From an uncultured Colwellia sp. (GTDB taxonomy: Bacteria; Pseudomonadota; Gammaproteobacteria; Enterobacterales; Alteromonadaceae): a DNA stretch of 41,625 nt. Numbering within the stretch: the stretch's first letter is position 1; each line of letters begins with the position of its first letter. This document shows positions 17,550 through 26,571 of this stretch, piece after piece. The stretch spans positions 1 to 41,625 of the forward strand of contig CAJWZC010000025.1 of the NCBI GenBank assembly GCA_913049915.1, read 5' to 3'. The position numbers were made by a program, and so were the translations under genes. The notes below the pieces were generated by a model that had not been told where the DNA came from, searched no databases, and was given only the letters and a program-made list of their open reading frames with translations.

Positions 17550-17662
17550 ATTTCAAATGAGTAACGTGGACTTTGTCGTTATTTTACTAGGTTTATTCAC
17601 TTAGCAAAGCTAAAATATCGAAATGAGGATAATAATCCTAAATAATATATAGATATAAATAA

Positions 17663-18013
17663 ATGAGAGTAACTATGACACGTGATTTAGTGCTTTATCC
17701 AGATGATGAAATTGGCAACACCCTCTGGCAGATGCAAGCAAGTGGTGAGGATTTAATAAGTGAGCGTGAAATTGAATTCTCAGTATTGTTTCCAGAACAG
17801 GAACTCGCGCTTAAGTTTGGCCAGTTATTATTAGAAAATAACCAGAAACTGTCTTTTACGTCATCAGAAGCATATGCTAATTTACCCTGGGAAATTACTG
17901 CTTATCCGCAAATGCTAGTGACATATGAGAATATTACTAGTTATCAAGAGTTACTGGAGTCAAGCGCTGTGCCTTTGAAAGGCAAATTTGATGGTATTTA
18001 TTTTATTGGCTAA
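17663..18013 (+). CDS. RraB-like protein (RNase E regulator family)
   Basis: A 116-residue acidic protein resembling the RraB domain: YPDDEIGNTLWQMQASGEDLISEREIEFSVLFPEQELALKFGQLL, a short strand with WEITAYPQML, then a helix and the ending GKFDGIYFIG (compare EYDGWG in RraB). RraB of E. coli binds RNase E and alters its action on RNA. Whether this diverged member does so is unknown. The ATG at 17663 gives MRVTMTRDL; the second ATG at 17675 would remove four residues and cannot be excluded. The stop codon lies in the loop of an 11-bp hairpin. Confidence 0.65.
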   Translation: MRVTMTRDLVLYPDDEIGNTLWQMQASGEDLISEREIEFSVLFPEQELALKFGQLLLENNQKLSFTSSEAYANLPWEITAYPQMLVTYENITSYQELLESSAVPLKGKFDGIYFIG

Positions 18014-18026
18014 AACCAATAAAATA
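17999..18026 (+). other. Hairpin enclosing the stop codon of the RraB-like gene
   Basis: TATTTTATTGG (17999-18009) pairs with CCAATAAAATA (18016-18026), with the stop TAA in the 6-nt loop. It is not followed by a T-run, so it is not a standard terminator and may instead protect the mRNA 3' end. Confidence 0.45.
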
Positions 18027-18036
18027 TAAACAATTA

Positions 18037-18082
18037 ATGAAGTCATCTTTTATTAGCGATGACTTCATCATTAATGACTTCA
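18037..18082 (+). other. Hairpin and repeated TGAAGTCA element between rraB-like and Cys4 genes
   Basis: ATGAAGTCATC (18037-18047) pairs with GATGACTTCAT (18058-18068), 11 bp with a 10-nt loop. A third copy of the core, TGACTTCA, follows at 18075-18082. The second and third copies could compete for the first arm, giving two alternative hairpins. No T-run follows. The next gene starts at 18118. Confidence 0.45.
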
Positions 18083-18117
18083 CTTTAGTGACCTCCCATT
18101 AGTAAGTAATAAAGATT

Positions 18118-18333
18118 ATGAATATAGACCTTAAACAGTTTGCCGCGCTACAAAAAGCAAGTAAAGAGTCATTCTTTAAGCAGCAAAAGTTACTTAAACA
18201 AGTTATGTCTGGAAAAACAGTCCTTTGTAGTACTTGTAAGCAACCATTAACACTTTATACACCAGAGCAAGGTGAGCTTACCGGTATTCGCTGCGCAAAA
18301 AGCTGTACCGATATAGCGTTAGATTTTTCCTAG
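18118..18333 (+). CDS. Small Cys4 (zinc-ribbon-like) protein, unknown function
   Basis: A 71-residue protein with a basic helical N-terminus (LKQFAALQKASKESFFKQQKLLKQVM) and a C-terminal four-cysteine site: CSTC (Cys37, Cys40) and CAKSC (Cys59, Cys63). The spacing could hold one zinc ion. The family is not recognised. It follows the RraB-like gene on the same strand after 104 bp containing repeated hairpin elements. Base composition is like the neighbours. Confidence 0.7.
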   Translation: MNIDLKQFAALQKASKESFFKQQKLLKQVMSGKTVLCSTCKQPLTLYTPEQGELTGIRCAKSCTDIALDFS

Positions 18334-18417
18334 TCAATTTACAAAAATTAATATTAGAAAGTCCAACTATTTTATATATTACTCAGTATTAATTGATAGA
18401 TAATTACGAACAAAATA

Positions 18418-18984
18418 CTAGAATTGTAGTCCAAAGTTAATGCCATAAACATTGTCAGACTTGCGCGAATCACTAGTATCGTAATAGCGTCGAATATAAG
18501 GTGTTATTTGGATAATTTTAATGTTTAGTTCAATACCAACTTCTGGATAAATAGCTAGTGCTGTATCATCTGTACAGCGCTCAAATTGCTCTTCGTGACT
18601 TGTACAGTATTGTGTTTTTCCAATAAAAAAACCTAAACCGAGATATGGATTTATTAATTGCTCTAAATGTATAAAGGCAAACCCGGAAAAACCAAGGTAA
18701 AGCTCATTACTCTCATACTCGGTTGTCGTTGTATTACCTTCAAGATACAGATAACTAATTGTTTCAGCTGTTTTGACGTTATTACCACCAGAATACAAAG
18801 TGCCACTTAGTCTCCCGCCAAATAGATGTCCTTTTATAGATACCGATATTTCGGCACCAGAACGTTCCCCTTCGGGTTCATTGAACGCACCTATAGAGAA
18901 GATAACCTTATCTTGCTTTGCTTGTGAGATAATAGAAAAAGAGAATAAAGCCATTAATAAATATAATTTAACTGAGTAATGCAT
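18418..18984 (-). CDS. Outer-membrane beta-barrel-type protein
   Basis: A 188-residue protein with a signal peptide (LYLLMALFSFSIISQAK, cleavage near SQA) and a mature part of alternating hydrophobic and polar strands with many Gly and aromatic residues. Examples are GGRLSGTLYSGGNNV, YLGLGFFIGKTQY and NVYGINFGLQF. It ends in Phe, as most beta-barrel outer-membrane proteins do. Two cysteines (YCTSHEEQFERC) could form a surface-loop disulfide. The specific function is unknown. Five copies of an 8-bp repeat lie 100-139 bp upstream of the start. Confidence 0.7.
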   Translation of the reverse strand: MHYSVKLYLLMALFSFSIISQAKQDKVIFSIGAFNEPEGERSGAEISVSIKGHLFGGRLSGTLYSGGNNVKTAETISYLYLEGNTTTTEYESNELYLGFSGFAFIHLEQLINPYLGLGFFIGKTQYCTSHEEQFERCTDDTALAIYPEVGIELNIKIIQITPYIRRYYDTSDSRKSDNVYGINFGLQF

Positions 18985-19083
18985 AATTCCATTTCCACAT
19001 GGATATAATCGCTTTAAAAATGAGAGTTGATTATTGAGTAATAATTTTATTGCTAGTATAGTTTTAAGTTATTGAATTTTATA

Positions 19084-19123
19084 ATAACTAGATAACTAGA
19101 TAACTAGATAACTAGATAACTAG
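19084..19123. repeat. Five perfect 8-bp tandem repeats (ATAACTAG)
   Basis: ATAACTAG is repeated five times without a mismatch, followed by a partial unit. It lies 100-139 bp upstream of the outer-membrane-protein start and between it and purL. Perfect short repeats tend to change copy number by slippage. Confidence 0.95.
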
Positions 19124-19128
19124 ATTAG

Positions 19129-19340
19129 TTTTAACAGCAAAAATAATAGCCTCGTTAACATTGAAAACAAGGTAATGAAAACCGGTTAATCTCTTATCAG
19201 AAAATAACCGGATATATTTTATTGTTTATCTTGCAGCAAGTTGCTCCAAATCAAAGAAAAAAGTACGGAGCTGATCAATGTCAGTGAGCACTTTTGACAA
19301 TAAAGTTAGCGTTAAGTAGCAATAAGGTTAACCTAGCTCT
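19129..19340. other. 3' region of purL, upstream of the OMP gene
   Basis: No gene seen. It contains the likely purL terminator (19182-19211) and a GGTTAACC palindrome close to the purL stop. Confidence 0.4.
19182..19211 (-). terminator. Probable purL terminator
   Basis: On the minus strand CCGGTTA (19205-19211) pairs with TAACCGG (19182-19188), with a 16-nt loop, and TTTTC follows. The stem is only 7 bp, so the call is moderate. Confidence 0.5.
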
Positions 19341-22300
19341 TTACCCAATGAAAGCACGAGCGTTACGAAACATGCGCACCCAAGGTGAATCTTCACCCCA
19401 GCTATCTGGATGCCAAGAGTTAGCAACCGTTCTGAATACACGTTCAGGATGTGGCATCATGATCGTTACACGACCATCAGTGCTTGTTAATGCAGTTATA
19501 CCATCAACAGAGCCGTTAGGATTCGCTGGGTATGTTTCAGTCACATCACCGTAGTTGTTAACGTAACGCATTGATACCGTACCTGAGTTATTCGCAGCAT
19601 CGATTGCTTCATCAGAGCTAAATTCAGTGTGGCCTTCACCATGTGAAACAGCGATTGGCATACGTGAACCAGCCATACCTTTAAACAATACCGATGGGCT
19701 TTCTTGAATTTCAACTAATGAGAAACGTGCTTCAAAACGTTCAGATTTGTTTTGTACAAAACGAGGCCAATGTTCTGAGCCAGGGATGATGTCTTTTAAG
19801 TTAGACAACATTTGACAACCGTTACAAACACCCAGCGTAAAAGTATCTTCACGTTCGAAGAACGTCTTAAACATGGTACGTGCATTAGTATTAAATAAGA
19901 TTGATTTTGCCCAACCTTCACCAGCACCTAAAACATCACCGTAAGAGAAACCACCACAAGCGACTAAACCGTTGAAGTTAGCTAAATCAGTACGGCCTGA
20001 TAAAATATCAGACATATGTACGTCAATCGCAACAAAACCAGCTCTATCGAATGCTGCTGCCATCTCAACATGTGAGTTAACACCTTGCTCACGTAAAATA
20101 GCAACACGTGGGTTAGCTATGCCATTGGCAGTAACGTTAACAGAGGCTTGCGCATCTTTTACAATTAAATCTGCAACAATGTCTTCGTTGATATCAAAGG
20201 TAAGCTTAGTATTTAGGCCCGGATCTTCTGTATCAAATTTTACATCGTGTTCTTGTTGTGCACATTCAGGATTATCACGAAGTGACTGCATTCTGTAAGT
20301 CGTTTGTGCCCAGACAGTACGGTAATAAGTACGAGAATTTTCTAGTATTACTTCACCATCACGGCTAAAGCGGATGGTATCTTCGTTGTTAAGGCTACCA
20401 ATGTCAGTACAGTAATCTTGAACGCCGTGCTCAGTTAAAATAGTATTAATTGCGTCAACATCGCTTACATGCACTTGAATAACTGCACCTAACTCTTCAT
20501 TAAATAATGTCGCTAAATCATCACTTGTACCGTTTGCTTCATTTACTCTAACGAGTTTACTGATGTCAATATCAACACCAGTATGACCAGCAAAGGCCAT
20601 TTCAGTCACTGTAGTGAATAAACCGCCGTCTGAAATATCATGGTAAGCAATAAGCTTTTCAGCGCGAACAAGTGTTTGCATCGCGTTAAAGAAACCTTTT
20701 AAGGTTTCTGCATTATCAACATCAGGTGTTTCACTTCCAAGCTGTTTGTAAACTTGCGCTAAACATGAACCGCCTAAACGTTTTTTGCCTTTAGATAAAT
20801 CAATGGCAACTAAACGTGTATCACCTTTATCAGTGCGAAGCTCAGGTGTTACTGTTTTACGGATATCTTCAACAGCACCAAAAGCGGTAATAATTAAAGA
20901 CATCGGAGAGGTAACAGATTTCGTTTCACCATTATCTTCCCATTGGGTTTTCATCGACATAGAGTCTTTGCCAACAGGGATAGTTAAACCAAGGGCCGGG
21001 CAAAGCTCTTCACCGATAGCTTTAACTGCTTCGTAAAGACCTGCATCTTCACCAGGGTGACCAGCTGGCGACATCCAGTTAGCTGAAAGTTTAATACGGT
21101 TTAACCTATCACCGTCAGAACCAGCAATATCAGTACCAGCAATATTCATTAGTGATTCAGCTACGGCTAAACGAGCAGAAGCGCCAAAGTTTAATAAAGC
21201 AACAGGTGTACGTTCACCCAGTGACATTGCTTCGCCGTGGTAAGAATCTAGTGCTGATGCAGTAACACCACAATCGGCAACAGGAACCTGCCAAGGACCA
21301 ACCATTTGGTCACGGTTAACCATACCGGTGACGCTTCGATCGCCAATGGTAATTAAGAAGGTCTTTTCAGCAACCGTTGGTAGACTTAAAATTCTATCAG
21401 CAGCATCAGTTAATGTTACTGTGCTTAAATCGAGTGAATCACCTTCAGCTGTTGCTGTTTTAACGTCTTTATAAATTTTAGGTGTTTTACCTAATAAAAC
21501 GTCAAGTGGTAAATCAATTGGCGTATTTAATTTTTTATCGTTAGCGAAATGTTCATCAGTAACTGTTAAGTGTAATTCTTCAGTGGCACGACCAACAACA
21601 GCATATGGTGCACGTTCACGGGCACATATTTGTTCGAAAGTGGCTAAGTTTTTGTCGGATACGGCAATAACATAACGTTCTTGAGATTCATTACACCATA
21701 TTTCATGAGGCGCCATGCTACGCTCGTCATTTGGTACTTTACGCAGTTCAAATACACCACCACGGCCGCCATCAGCAACTAACTCAGGGAAAGCATTTGA
21801 TAAACCACCAGCACCCACATCATGAATGAAGGCTATTGGGTTCTCTTCACCTAACTGCCAACACTTATCGATAACTTCCTGACAACGCCGTTCCATTTCA
21901 GGATTCTCACGTTGCACTGAAGCAAAGTCTAAGCTTTCAGCTGATTGACCTGATGCCATTGATGAAGCAGCACCGCCACCTAAACCAATGTTCATTGCTG
22001 GACCACCTAATGCAATAAGGTTGGCGCCAACGATGATCTCACGTTTTTGTACATGCTCATCACGGATGTTACCTAAACCACCAGCAAGCATAATTGGCTT
22101 GTGGTAACCACGTACTTCTTTTCCGTTAAACGAGTTAACTTCTTCTTCATACGTACGGAAGTAACCTAGAATAGCAGGGCGACCAAATTCGTTATTAAAT
22201 GCAGCGCCACCTAATGGACCTTCCATCATGATATCGAACGCAGTAACTATACGGCTTGGCTTACCAAAGTCAGTTTCCCAAGGTTGTACAAAGTCAGGAA

Positions 22301-23342
22301 TACGTAAATTAGATACAGAGAAACCTACTAAACCCGCTTTTGGTTTTGAACCAATACCGGTTGCGCCTTCATCACGAATTTCACCACCAGAGCCTGTTGC
22401 AGCACCAGGGTAAGGAGAAATAGCAGTAGGGTGGTTATGGGTTTCAACTTTCATTAATATTTGAATATCTTCATGGTGGTAACCATAAATATTCGTTTCA
22501 GGGTCAGGGAAGAAACGTCCACCTTTATTACCCACCATTACCGCTGCATTATCACTATAAGCGCTAAGCACGTAATCAGTGTTGATTTCGTGGGTATTGC
22601 GGATCATTTTAAATAACGATTTTTCTTGTTTAACACAGTCAATAGTCCAGTCTGCGTTAAATATTTTATGACGACAATGCTCTGAGTTTGCTTGAGCAAA
22701 CATGTAAAGCTCAATATCGTGTGGATTACGTCCCAGTTTAGTGAAGTTTTCAAATAAGTAATTCACTTCATCTACCGCTAAGGCTAAACCTAATTCGATA
22801 TTCGCTTTAACTAATGCTTGTTTACCGCCATTTTCAATATCAATCGTGGTTAATTTAGCTGGCTCACTGCTAGCAAAAAGTAAACTTGCCTGATCAAAGT
22901 CATTAAAAATACTTTCCATCATACGGTCGTGTAATAAAGCGTTTAGCTGTACTTCTTGCTCAGCGCTTAATTTTTTATCGCTGTTTAATGATACGTAATA
23001 GGCAATACCGCGTTCTAAACGAACCACTTTAGCTAAACCACAGTTATGCGCTATATCGGTAGATTTTGATGACCAAGGAGAAATAGTACCCGGACGAGGA
23101 GTCACTAATAAAAACGAACCAGTAGGTTGATGCTCTTCAATTGTTGGACCGTAAGTCAGTAATTGCTGTAAAACATTCTCTTCGCTTAAACTTAACTCTT
23201 CATTAAGTTGAGCGAAATGGGCAAATTCAGCATAAATATCATTTACTGGCAGTTGTAACTGTTCACATTGAGCTAATAGTTTTTTAACTCTAAAATCAGA
23301 AAGTGCTGGAGCGCCACGAAGGTTTTTAATCAACATCGTCAT
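19341..23342 (-). CDS. purL: Phosphoribosylformylglycinamidine synthase (large, single-chain PurL)
   Basis: ATP-dependent conversion of FGAR and glutamine to FGAM in purine synthesis. The single chain contains the N-terminal PurS-like part ([16 protein letters not shown]), two synthetase halves ([59 protein letters not shown]) and a C-terminal glutamine amidotransferase domain. In that domain the nucleophile Cys is in LGVCNGCQM and the His/Glu are in [10 protein letters not shown]. The open frame extends 43 codons further upstream to 23471, but homology begins at about MLIKNLRG. The start is therefore placed at ATG 23340-23342 (1333 residues), with ATG 23334-23336 as the alternative. It is divergent from mltF, as in E. 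coli. Confidence 0.96.
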   Translation of the reverse strand: MTMLIKNLRGAPALSDFRVKKLLAQCEQLQLPVNDIYAEFAHFAQLNEELSLSEENVLQQLLTYGPTIEEHQPTGSFLLVTPRPGTISPWSSKSTDIAHNCGLAKVVRLERGIAYYVSLNSDKKLSAEQEVQLNALLHDRMMESIFNDFDQASLLFASSEPAKLTTIDIENGGKQALVKANIELGLALAVDEVNYLFENFTKLGRNPHDIELYMFAQANSEHCRHKIFNADWTIDCVKQEKSLFKMIRNTHEINTDYVLSAYSDNAAVMVGNKGGRFFPDPETNIYGYHHEDIQILMKVETHNHPTAISPYPGAATGSGGEIRDEGATGIGSKPKAGLVGFSVSNLRIPDFVQPWETDFGKPSRIVTAFDIMMEGPLGGAAFNNEFGRPAILGYFRTYEEEVNSFNGKEVRGYHKPIMLAGGLGNIRDEHVQKREIIVGANLIALGGPAMNIGLGGGAASSMASGQSAESLDFASVQRENPEMERRCQEVIDKCWQLGEENPIAFIHDVGAGGLSNAFPELVADGGRGGVFELRKVPNDERSMAPHEIWCNESQERYVIAVSDKNLATFEQICARERAPYAVVGRATEELHLTVTDEHFANDKKLNTPIDLPLDVLLGKTPKIYKDVKTATAEGDSLDLSTVTLTDAADRILSLPTVAEKTFLITIGDRSVTGMVNRDQMVGPWQVPVADCGVTASALDSYHGEAMSLGERTPVALLNFGASARLAVAESLMNIAGTDIAGSDGDRLNRIKLSANWMSPAGHPGEDAGLYEAVKAIGEELCPALGLTIPVGKDSMSMKTQWEDNGETKSVTSPMSLIITAFGAVEDIRKTVTPELRTDKGDTRLVAIDLSKGKKRLGGSCLAQVYKQLGSETPDVDNAETLKGFFNAMQTLVRAEKLIAYHDISDGGLFTTVTEMAFAGHTGVDIDISKLVRVNEANGTSDDLATLFNEELGAVIQVHVSDVDAINTILTEHGVQDYCTDIGSLNNEDTIRFSRDGEVILENSRTYYRTVWAQTTYRMQSLRDNPECAQQEHDVKFDTEDPGLNTKLTFDINEDIVADLIVKDAQASVNVTANGIANPRVAILREQGVNSHVEMAAAFDRAGFVAIDVHMSDILSGRTDLANFNGLVACGGFSYGDVLGAGEGWAKSILFNTNARTMFKTFFEREDTFTLGVCNGCQMLSNLKDIIPGSEHWPRFVQNKSERFEARFSLVEIQESPSVLFKGMAGSRMPIAVSHGEGHTEFSSDEAIDAANNSGTVSMRYVNNYGDVTETYPANPNGSVDGITALTSTDGRVTIMMPHPERVFRTVANSWHPDSWGEDSPWVRMFRNARAFIG

Positions 23343-23543
23343 AGGGTAATTACCAAGTTTTATGTAAGGCTTTGATTGGCTTTTAATTACTAAATTTGCA
23401 TAGTAAAAGCTAACCGAAAATTTCGCGCATATTATAGTTGAAAACAAAGCTTTTGTTAACGTAAAAAACAAAGTAATAACTTGACATGATTGTCAGGTAA
23501 AAAGTACTTGGCTAATAGATCAATACACGACACAATTGAGGAT

Positions 23544-25073
23544 ATGACAAAACATTTATATTTTTTAATAAAATCTAAGTTCTTTACTATGTTAGAGAGT
23601 ACGTTAGAGCGTAAGTTAGTGATTAAATTCACCTCACTGCTATGGGTTATTTTTGTGACCACGTTGTTGAGTGCTTGTGATAAAAAAACCGATACGGCAA
23701 GTTTATCCCGTATATTGGATAGAGGTTATATCAATGTAGGTACTATTTTTGGCCCAACAAACTATTATAGTACCGCAAATGGCTTTGCTGGTTTTGAATA
23801 TGAGCTAGCAAAAAAGTATGCAGATTCGCTCAATGTAGAACTACGTATTGTTCCCACTTATAGTATTAATGAGCTTTTTATAAAATTAAATACTGGTGAA
23901 GTTGATTTACTTGCGGCGGGATTATCAATTACCGATAAACGTTTACAACGTTTTAGGTTTGCTCCTAGCTATGAAACTATTAGTCAGAAATTAGTATTTA
24001 AACAAGGTAACATTAGACCTAGGGAAGTGGCTGATTTAACGGGTAAGTTAATGGTGATGTCTGGCTCAAGTTATGTAGAGAACCTTGAATATCTGCAACA
24101 AACAAATAGTGAATTAACTTGGCAAGAAACAGCTGAGTTTGATAGTGAAGAGCTACTAAAAAAAGTATTAAGTGGCGAAATAGATTATACCATTATTGAT
24201 AGTAATAGCTTAGCCATTAACCGCCGTTACTTCCCTGAGATAAGTATTGGCTTTAGTATTGATAAACCTGAATCATTAGCTTGGGTGGTAAGTAAAAATA
24301 GCCCCGATGACATTTTAGCAAGCTTGGTAGAATTTTTTGGTACGGTTCATCACGATGGTACTTTACTCGCCTTAGATGATAAGTATTATGGTCATATTGA
24401 ACAGTTTAATTATGTTGAAACACGGACATTTATTAAAGCTGTTGAAAATACATTACCTAAATATAAACACTTTTTTAAAAAGTATGCACAAGAGCTTGAT
24501 TGGCGCTTATTAGCCGCTATTAGCTATCAAGAATCACATTGGAATCCAACAGCACGCTCATATACCGGTGTTCGAGGTATGATGATGCTTACCTTAGCCA
24601 CAGCTAAACAAATGGGTATAAAAAGCCGTTTAGATACCGAGCAAAGTATTAGAGGAGGCGCAAAATACTTTAAACGAATGATTGCAATGATGCCGGATAG
24701 AATACCAATGCCTGATCGTATTTGGTTCGCGTTAGCTTCTTATAATATTGGTTTTGGTCATTTAAATGATGCACGAATTATTACACAACGCCAAGGTGGT
24801 GATCCTGATCGTTGGGTAGAAGTTAAAACTCGTTTGCCGTTATTACAACAGAAAAAACATTACAAAAAGACTAAATATGGTTATGCCCGAGGTGAAGAAT
24901 CGGTGCATTACGTCGATAATATTCGCCGTTATTACGACACGTTAACTTGGTTAGATGATCAAGCTCAAGAGCAGATTATTGCATTGAAGTTGGCGCAAGA
25001 AAAATTAAAAGCAGCATCACTCATCAATGAGCAAGTCCTGGTTGAGTCATCAGATCAAGCTGTTTCTCAGTAA
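23544..25073 (+). CDS. mltF: Membrane-bound lytic murein transglycosylase F
   Basis: A two-domain outer-membrane lipoprotein that cleaves peptidoglycan with formation of 1,6-anhydro ends. First comes a solute-binding-protein-like domain ([50 protein letters not shown]). The SLT domain follows, with catalytic Glu in [11 protein letters not shown], then GVRGMMMLT and [18 protein letters not shown]. The signal peptide ends in the lipobox LLSAC. The frame opens at 23490 with TTG. ATG 23544 is used here, but ATG 23589 (MLESTLERK) would give a more usual signal-peptide length and may be the true start. In-frame coding-like sequence continues 18 codons past the stop. Divergent from purL, a conserved arrangement. 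Confidence 0.93.
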   Translation: MTKHLYFLIKSKFFTMLESTLERKLVIKFTSLLWVIFVTTLLSACDKKTDTASLSRILDRGYINVGTIFGPTNYYSTANGFAGFEYELAKKYADSLNVELRIVPTYSINELFIKLNTGEVDLLAAGLSITDKRLQRFRFAPSYETISQKLVFKQGNIRPREVADLTGKLMVMSGSSYVENLEYLQQTNSELTWQETAEFDSEELLKKVLSGEIDYTIIDSNSLAINRRYFPEISIGFSIDKPESLAWVVSKNSPDDILASLVEFFGTVHHDGTLLALDDKYYGHIEQFNYVETRTFIKAVENTLPKYKHFFKKYAQELDWRLLAAISYQESHWNPTARSYTGVRGMMMLTLATAKQMGIKSRLDTEQSIRGGAKYFKRMIAMMPDRIPMPDRIWFALASYNIGFGHLNDARIITQRQGGDPDRWVEVKTRLPLLQQKKHYKKTKYGYARGEESVHYVDNIRRYYDTLTWLDDQAQEQIIALKLAQEKLKAASLINEQVLVESSDQAVSQ

Positions 25074-25168
25074 AAGCGTATCGATATTATTTTAAAAGAA
25101 GCTGAGGAAGCAGCAGAAATGGTTCAGTAAACTAACGACAAGTATCTTCCATCAATTTTAAATTTCCA

Positions 25169-25202
25169 ATGTCATAAAACTGTCACTATAGCAGGCTATA
25201 GT
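25169..25202 (+). promoter_or_regulatory. PhoB-type promoter: Pho box plus -10
   Basis: ATGTCATAAAACTGTCAC (25169-25186) matches the enterobacterial Pho box CTGTCATAWAWCTGTMAY at 17 of 18 positions. Exactly 10 nt later comes TATAGT (25197-25202), the same spacing and the same -10 hexamer as in E. coli phoA. The -10 region also lies in a 20-bp palindrome, CACTATAGC-AG-GCTATAGTG (25184-25203). Transcription would start near 25209, about 29 nt upstream of the small ORF at 25238. Confidence 0.75.
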
Positions 25203-25237
25203 GTTCAAACTATTAGAAGACAATTGGAATAATTAAA

Positions 25238-25381
25238 ATGAAAAGATCATTAAAAAACAATCAACGTAAAAAGCAACTAACCCGTCAGCATCATAAAATG
25301 ACCTCACGGAGACAGTCTCACTTTAACCAAGTAATCAATGAACTATTTGAATCGCAAACCACTAGCCAAGTTCACTCGTAA
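25238..25381 (+). CDS. 47-aa very basic small protein, probably phosphate-regulated
   Basis: Not recognised. ATG start with TTGGAA (25224-25229) as a modest ribosome binding site, 47 codons, TAA at 25379-25381. The N-terminal half is extremely basic (MKRSLKNNQRKKQLTRQHHK, then MTSRRQSH). The C-terminal half is neutral to acidic and could form a helix (FNQVINELFESQ). Nucleic-acid or ribosome binding is a reasonable guess from charge but is not shown. It lies directly behind a PhoB-type promoter, which argues strongly that it is a real gene. Its stop is only 2 bp from the convergent FHA gene's stop, with no terminator between. Confidence 0.65.
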   Translation: MKRSLKNNQRKKQLTRQHHKMTSRRQSHFNQVINELFESQTTSQVHS

Positions 25382-25383
25382 AG

Positions 25384-25731
25384 TTAACTAATAATAATGG
25401 CGGTTTCATCAAGATTAGTTGATTCTTTATCAATTAATTGAAATTGATTAAACCCTATGGTCACCATATCATCATGGTTGAGCTTTTCACGAGATATCTT
25501 TGTTCCATTTAATTCAGTGCCGTTGGTACTGGCAAGATCCTCAACATAAGTAATCAATTGACCCTCAATGAACGGATCTGGTTCTGTTACTAAACACGCA
25601 TGTTTTGAACTAACCGCAGCATCATTAATTTGAATATCATTACTATTTGCACGGCCTATATGTAAAATCCCTTCGACTAATTGCCATTTATTAATGATTA
25701 CATCTTCAACACTTAAGGCTAAGTAAGCCAT
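25384..25731 (-). CDS. FHA-domain protein
   Basis: A 115-residue protein that is almost entirely one forkhead-associated domain, a phosphothreonine-binding module. Visible conserved parts are HIGRANSNDIQINDAAVSSKHA (the GR, S and SxxH positions), then VEDLASTNGTELNGTKI, then DMVTIGFNQFQLID. It is third in an operon after the PP2C phosphatase (30-bp gap) and the Ser/Thr kinase. It is therefore probably the reader of phosphothreonine made by that kinase. Confidence 0.93.
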   Translation of the reverse strand: MAYLALSVEDVIINKWQLVEGILHIGRANSNDIQINDAAVSSKHACLVTEPDPFIEGQLITYVEDLASTNGTELNGTKISREKLNHDDMVTIGFNQFQLIDKESTNLDETAIIIS

Positions 25732-25761
25732 ATTAACTCCTAATTTACTTATATTTTTTAT

Positions 25762-26502
25762 TTATTTGGTTAAATTGATTAAACCTACCGTCAGGTTATC
25801 TCTACTATTTTGGTCTATTGCTTGATTGACCATGTCATCACAAACATCTTTTTTAGTTTTAAAATCAGTTAGGTAGTGACTAATTTCTTCTTCAGTTAAA
25901 TAGTCATGTAAACCGTCGGTTGATAACATAATGGTATCACCACTACTTATTACAATAGTTTTTGTATCAACCGATATGTTTTCTCGAACGCCAATGGCTT
26001 GTGAAAGTAAGTTTTTAGTATTAGCATTTTTTGCGGTTTCAGCGCTAATCGCACCTTTATTGACTAATTCTTGAAGCATGGTGTGATCAACCGTTTCTTG
26101 CACTAAACATTTATCTTTTAAGGTATATGCGCGTGAGTCTCCAACCCAACCAAGGTGGCATTTATTATTTTCTATTACTATTAATACACCAGTAGTGCCC
26201 ATTCCTTGTTGGCCAACTGTATTTTTTGCTTGCTTAAAAATATTTAAATTTGCGCTATTAAGTTGTTCTGTAATCCATGTCAACCAATTAGCTTGGTTAG
26301 TTATAGATACTTTACTCCAAGCAGATTTGATATGGTCAACTAACATGCCGCTAGCAACTTCGCCAGCATTGTGACCACCCATGCCATCGGCAATTAGCAT
26401 CCAAACGACATCTAATTCCTTATGAATACCATAACTAATAGCATCTTCGTTATTGTCTCGAATAGCGCCCTGATGACAAAGGGATTTAATGTGATAATTC
26501 AT
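25762..26502 (-). CDS. PP2C-family protein Ser/Thr phosphatase
   Basis: A 246-residue, metal-dependent phosphatase of the Stp/PP2C type. Conserved parts are GAIRDNNEDA near the N-terminus, WMLIADGMGGHNAGEVAS (metal-binding Asp), GMGTTGVLIVIE, LGWVGDSRAY, VDHTMLQELVNKG, LLSQAIG, IMLSTDGLHDYL and the final NSRDNLTVGLINL with the last metal Asp. No membrane helix, so it is cytoplasmic. Located between the kinase and FHA genes, it should reverse the kinase's phosphorylation. Confidence 0.95.
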   Translation of the reverse strand: MNYHIKSLCHQGAIRDNNEDAISYGIHKELDVVWMLIADGMGGHNAGEVASGMLVDHIKSAWSKVSITNQANWLTWITEQLNSANLNIFKQAKNTVGQQGMGTTGVLIVIENNKCHLGWVGDSRAYTLKDKCLVQETVDHTMLQELVNKGAISAETAKNANTKNLLSQAIGVRENISVDTKTIVISSGDTIMLSTDGLHDYLTEEEISHYLTDFKTKKDVCDDMVNQAIDQNSRDNLTVGLINLTK

Positions 26503-26571
26503 AGGGGGTAAATATTTTCACCTTGTTCTAATTATGATGAGTAACTATTTAATCGATAATATACTTTTTTG

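Noticed and set aside
23343-23471. N-terminal extension of purL by 43 codons
   Set aside because: Homology to PurL starts at MLIKNLRG, and the extra part lies in the promoter region shared with mltF.
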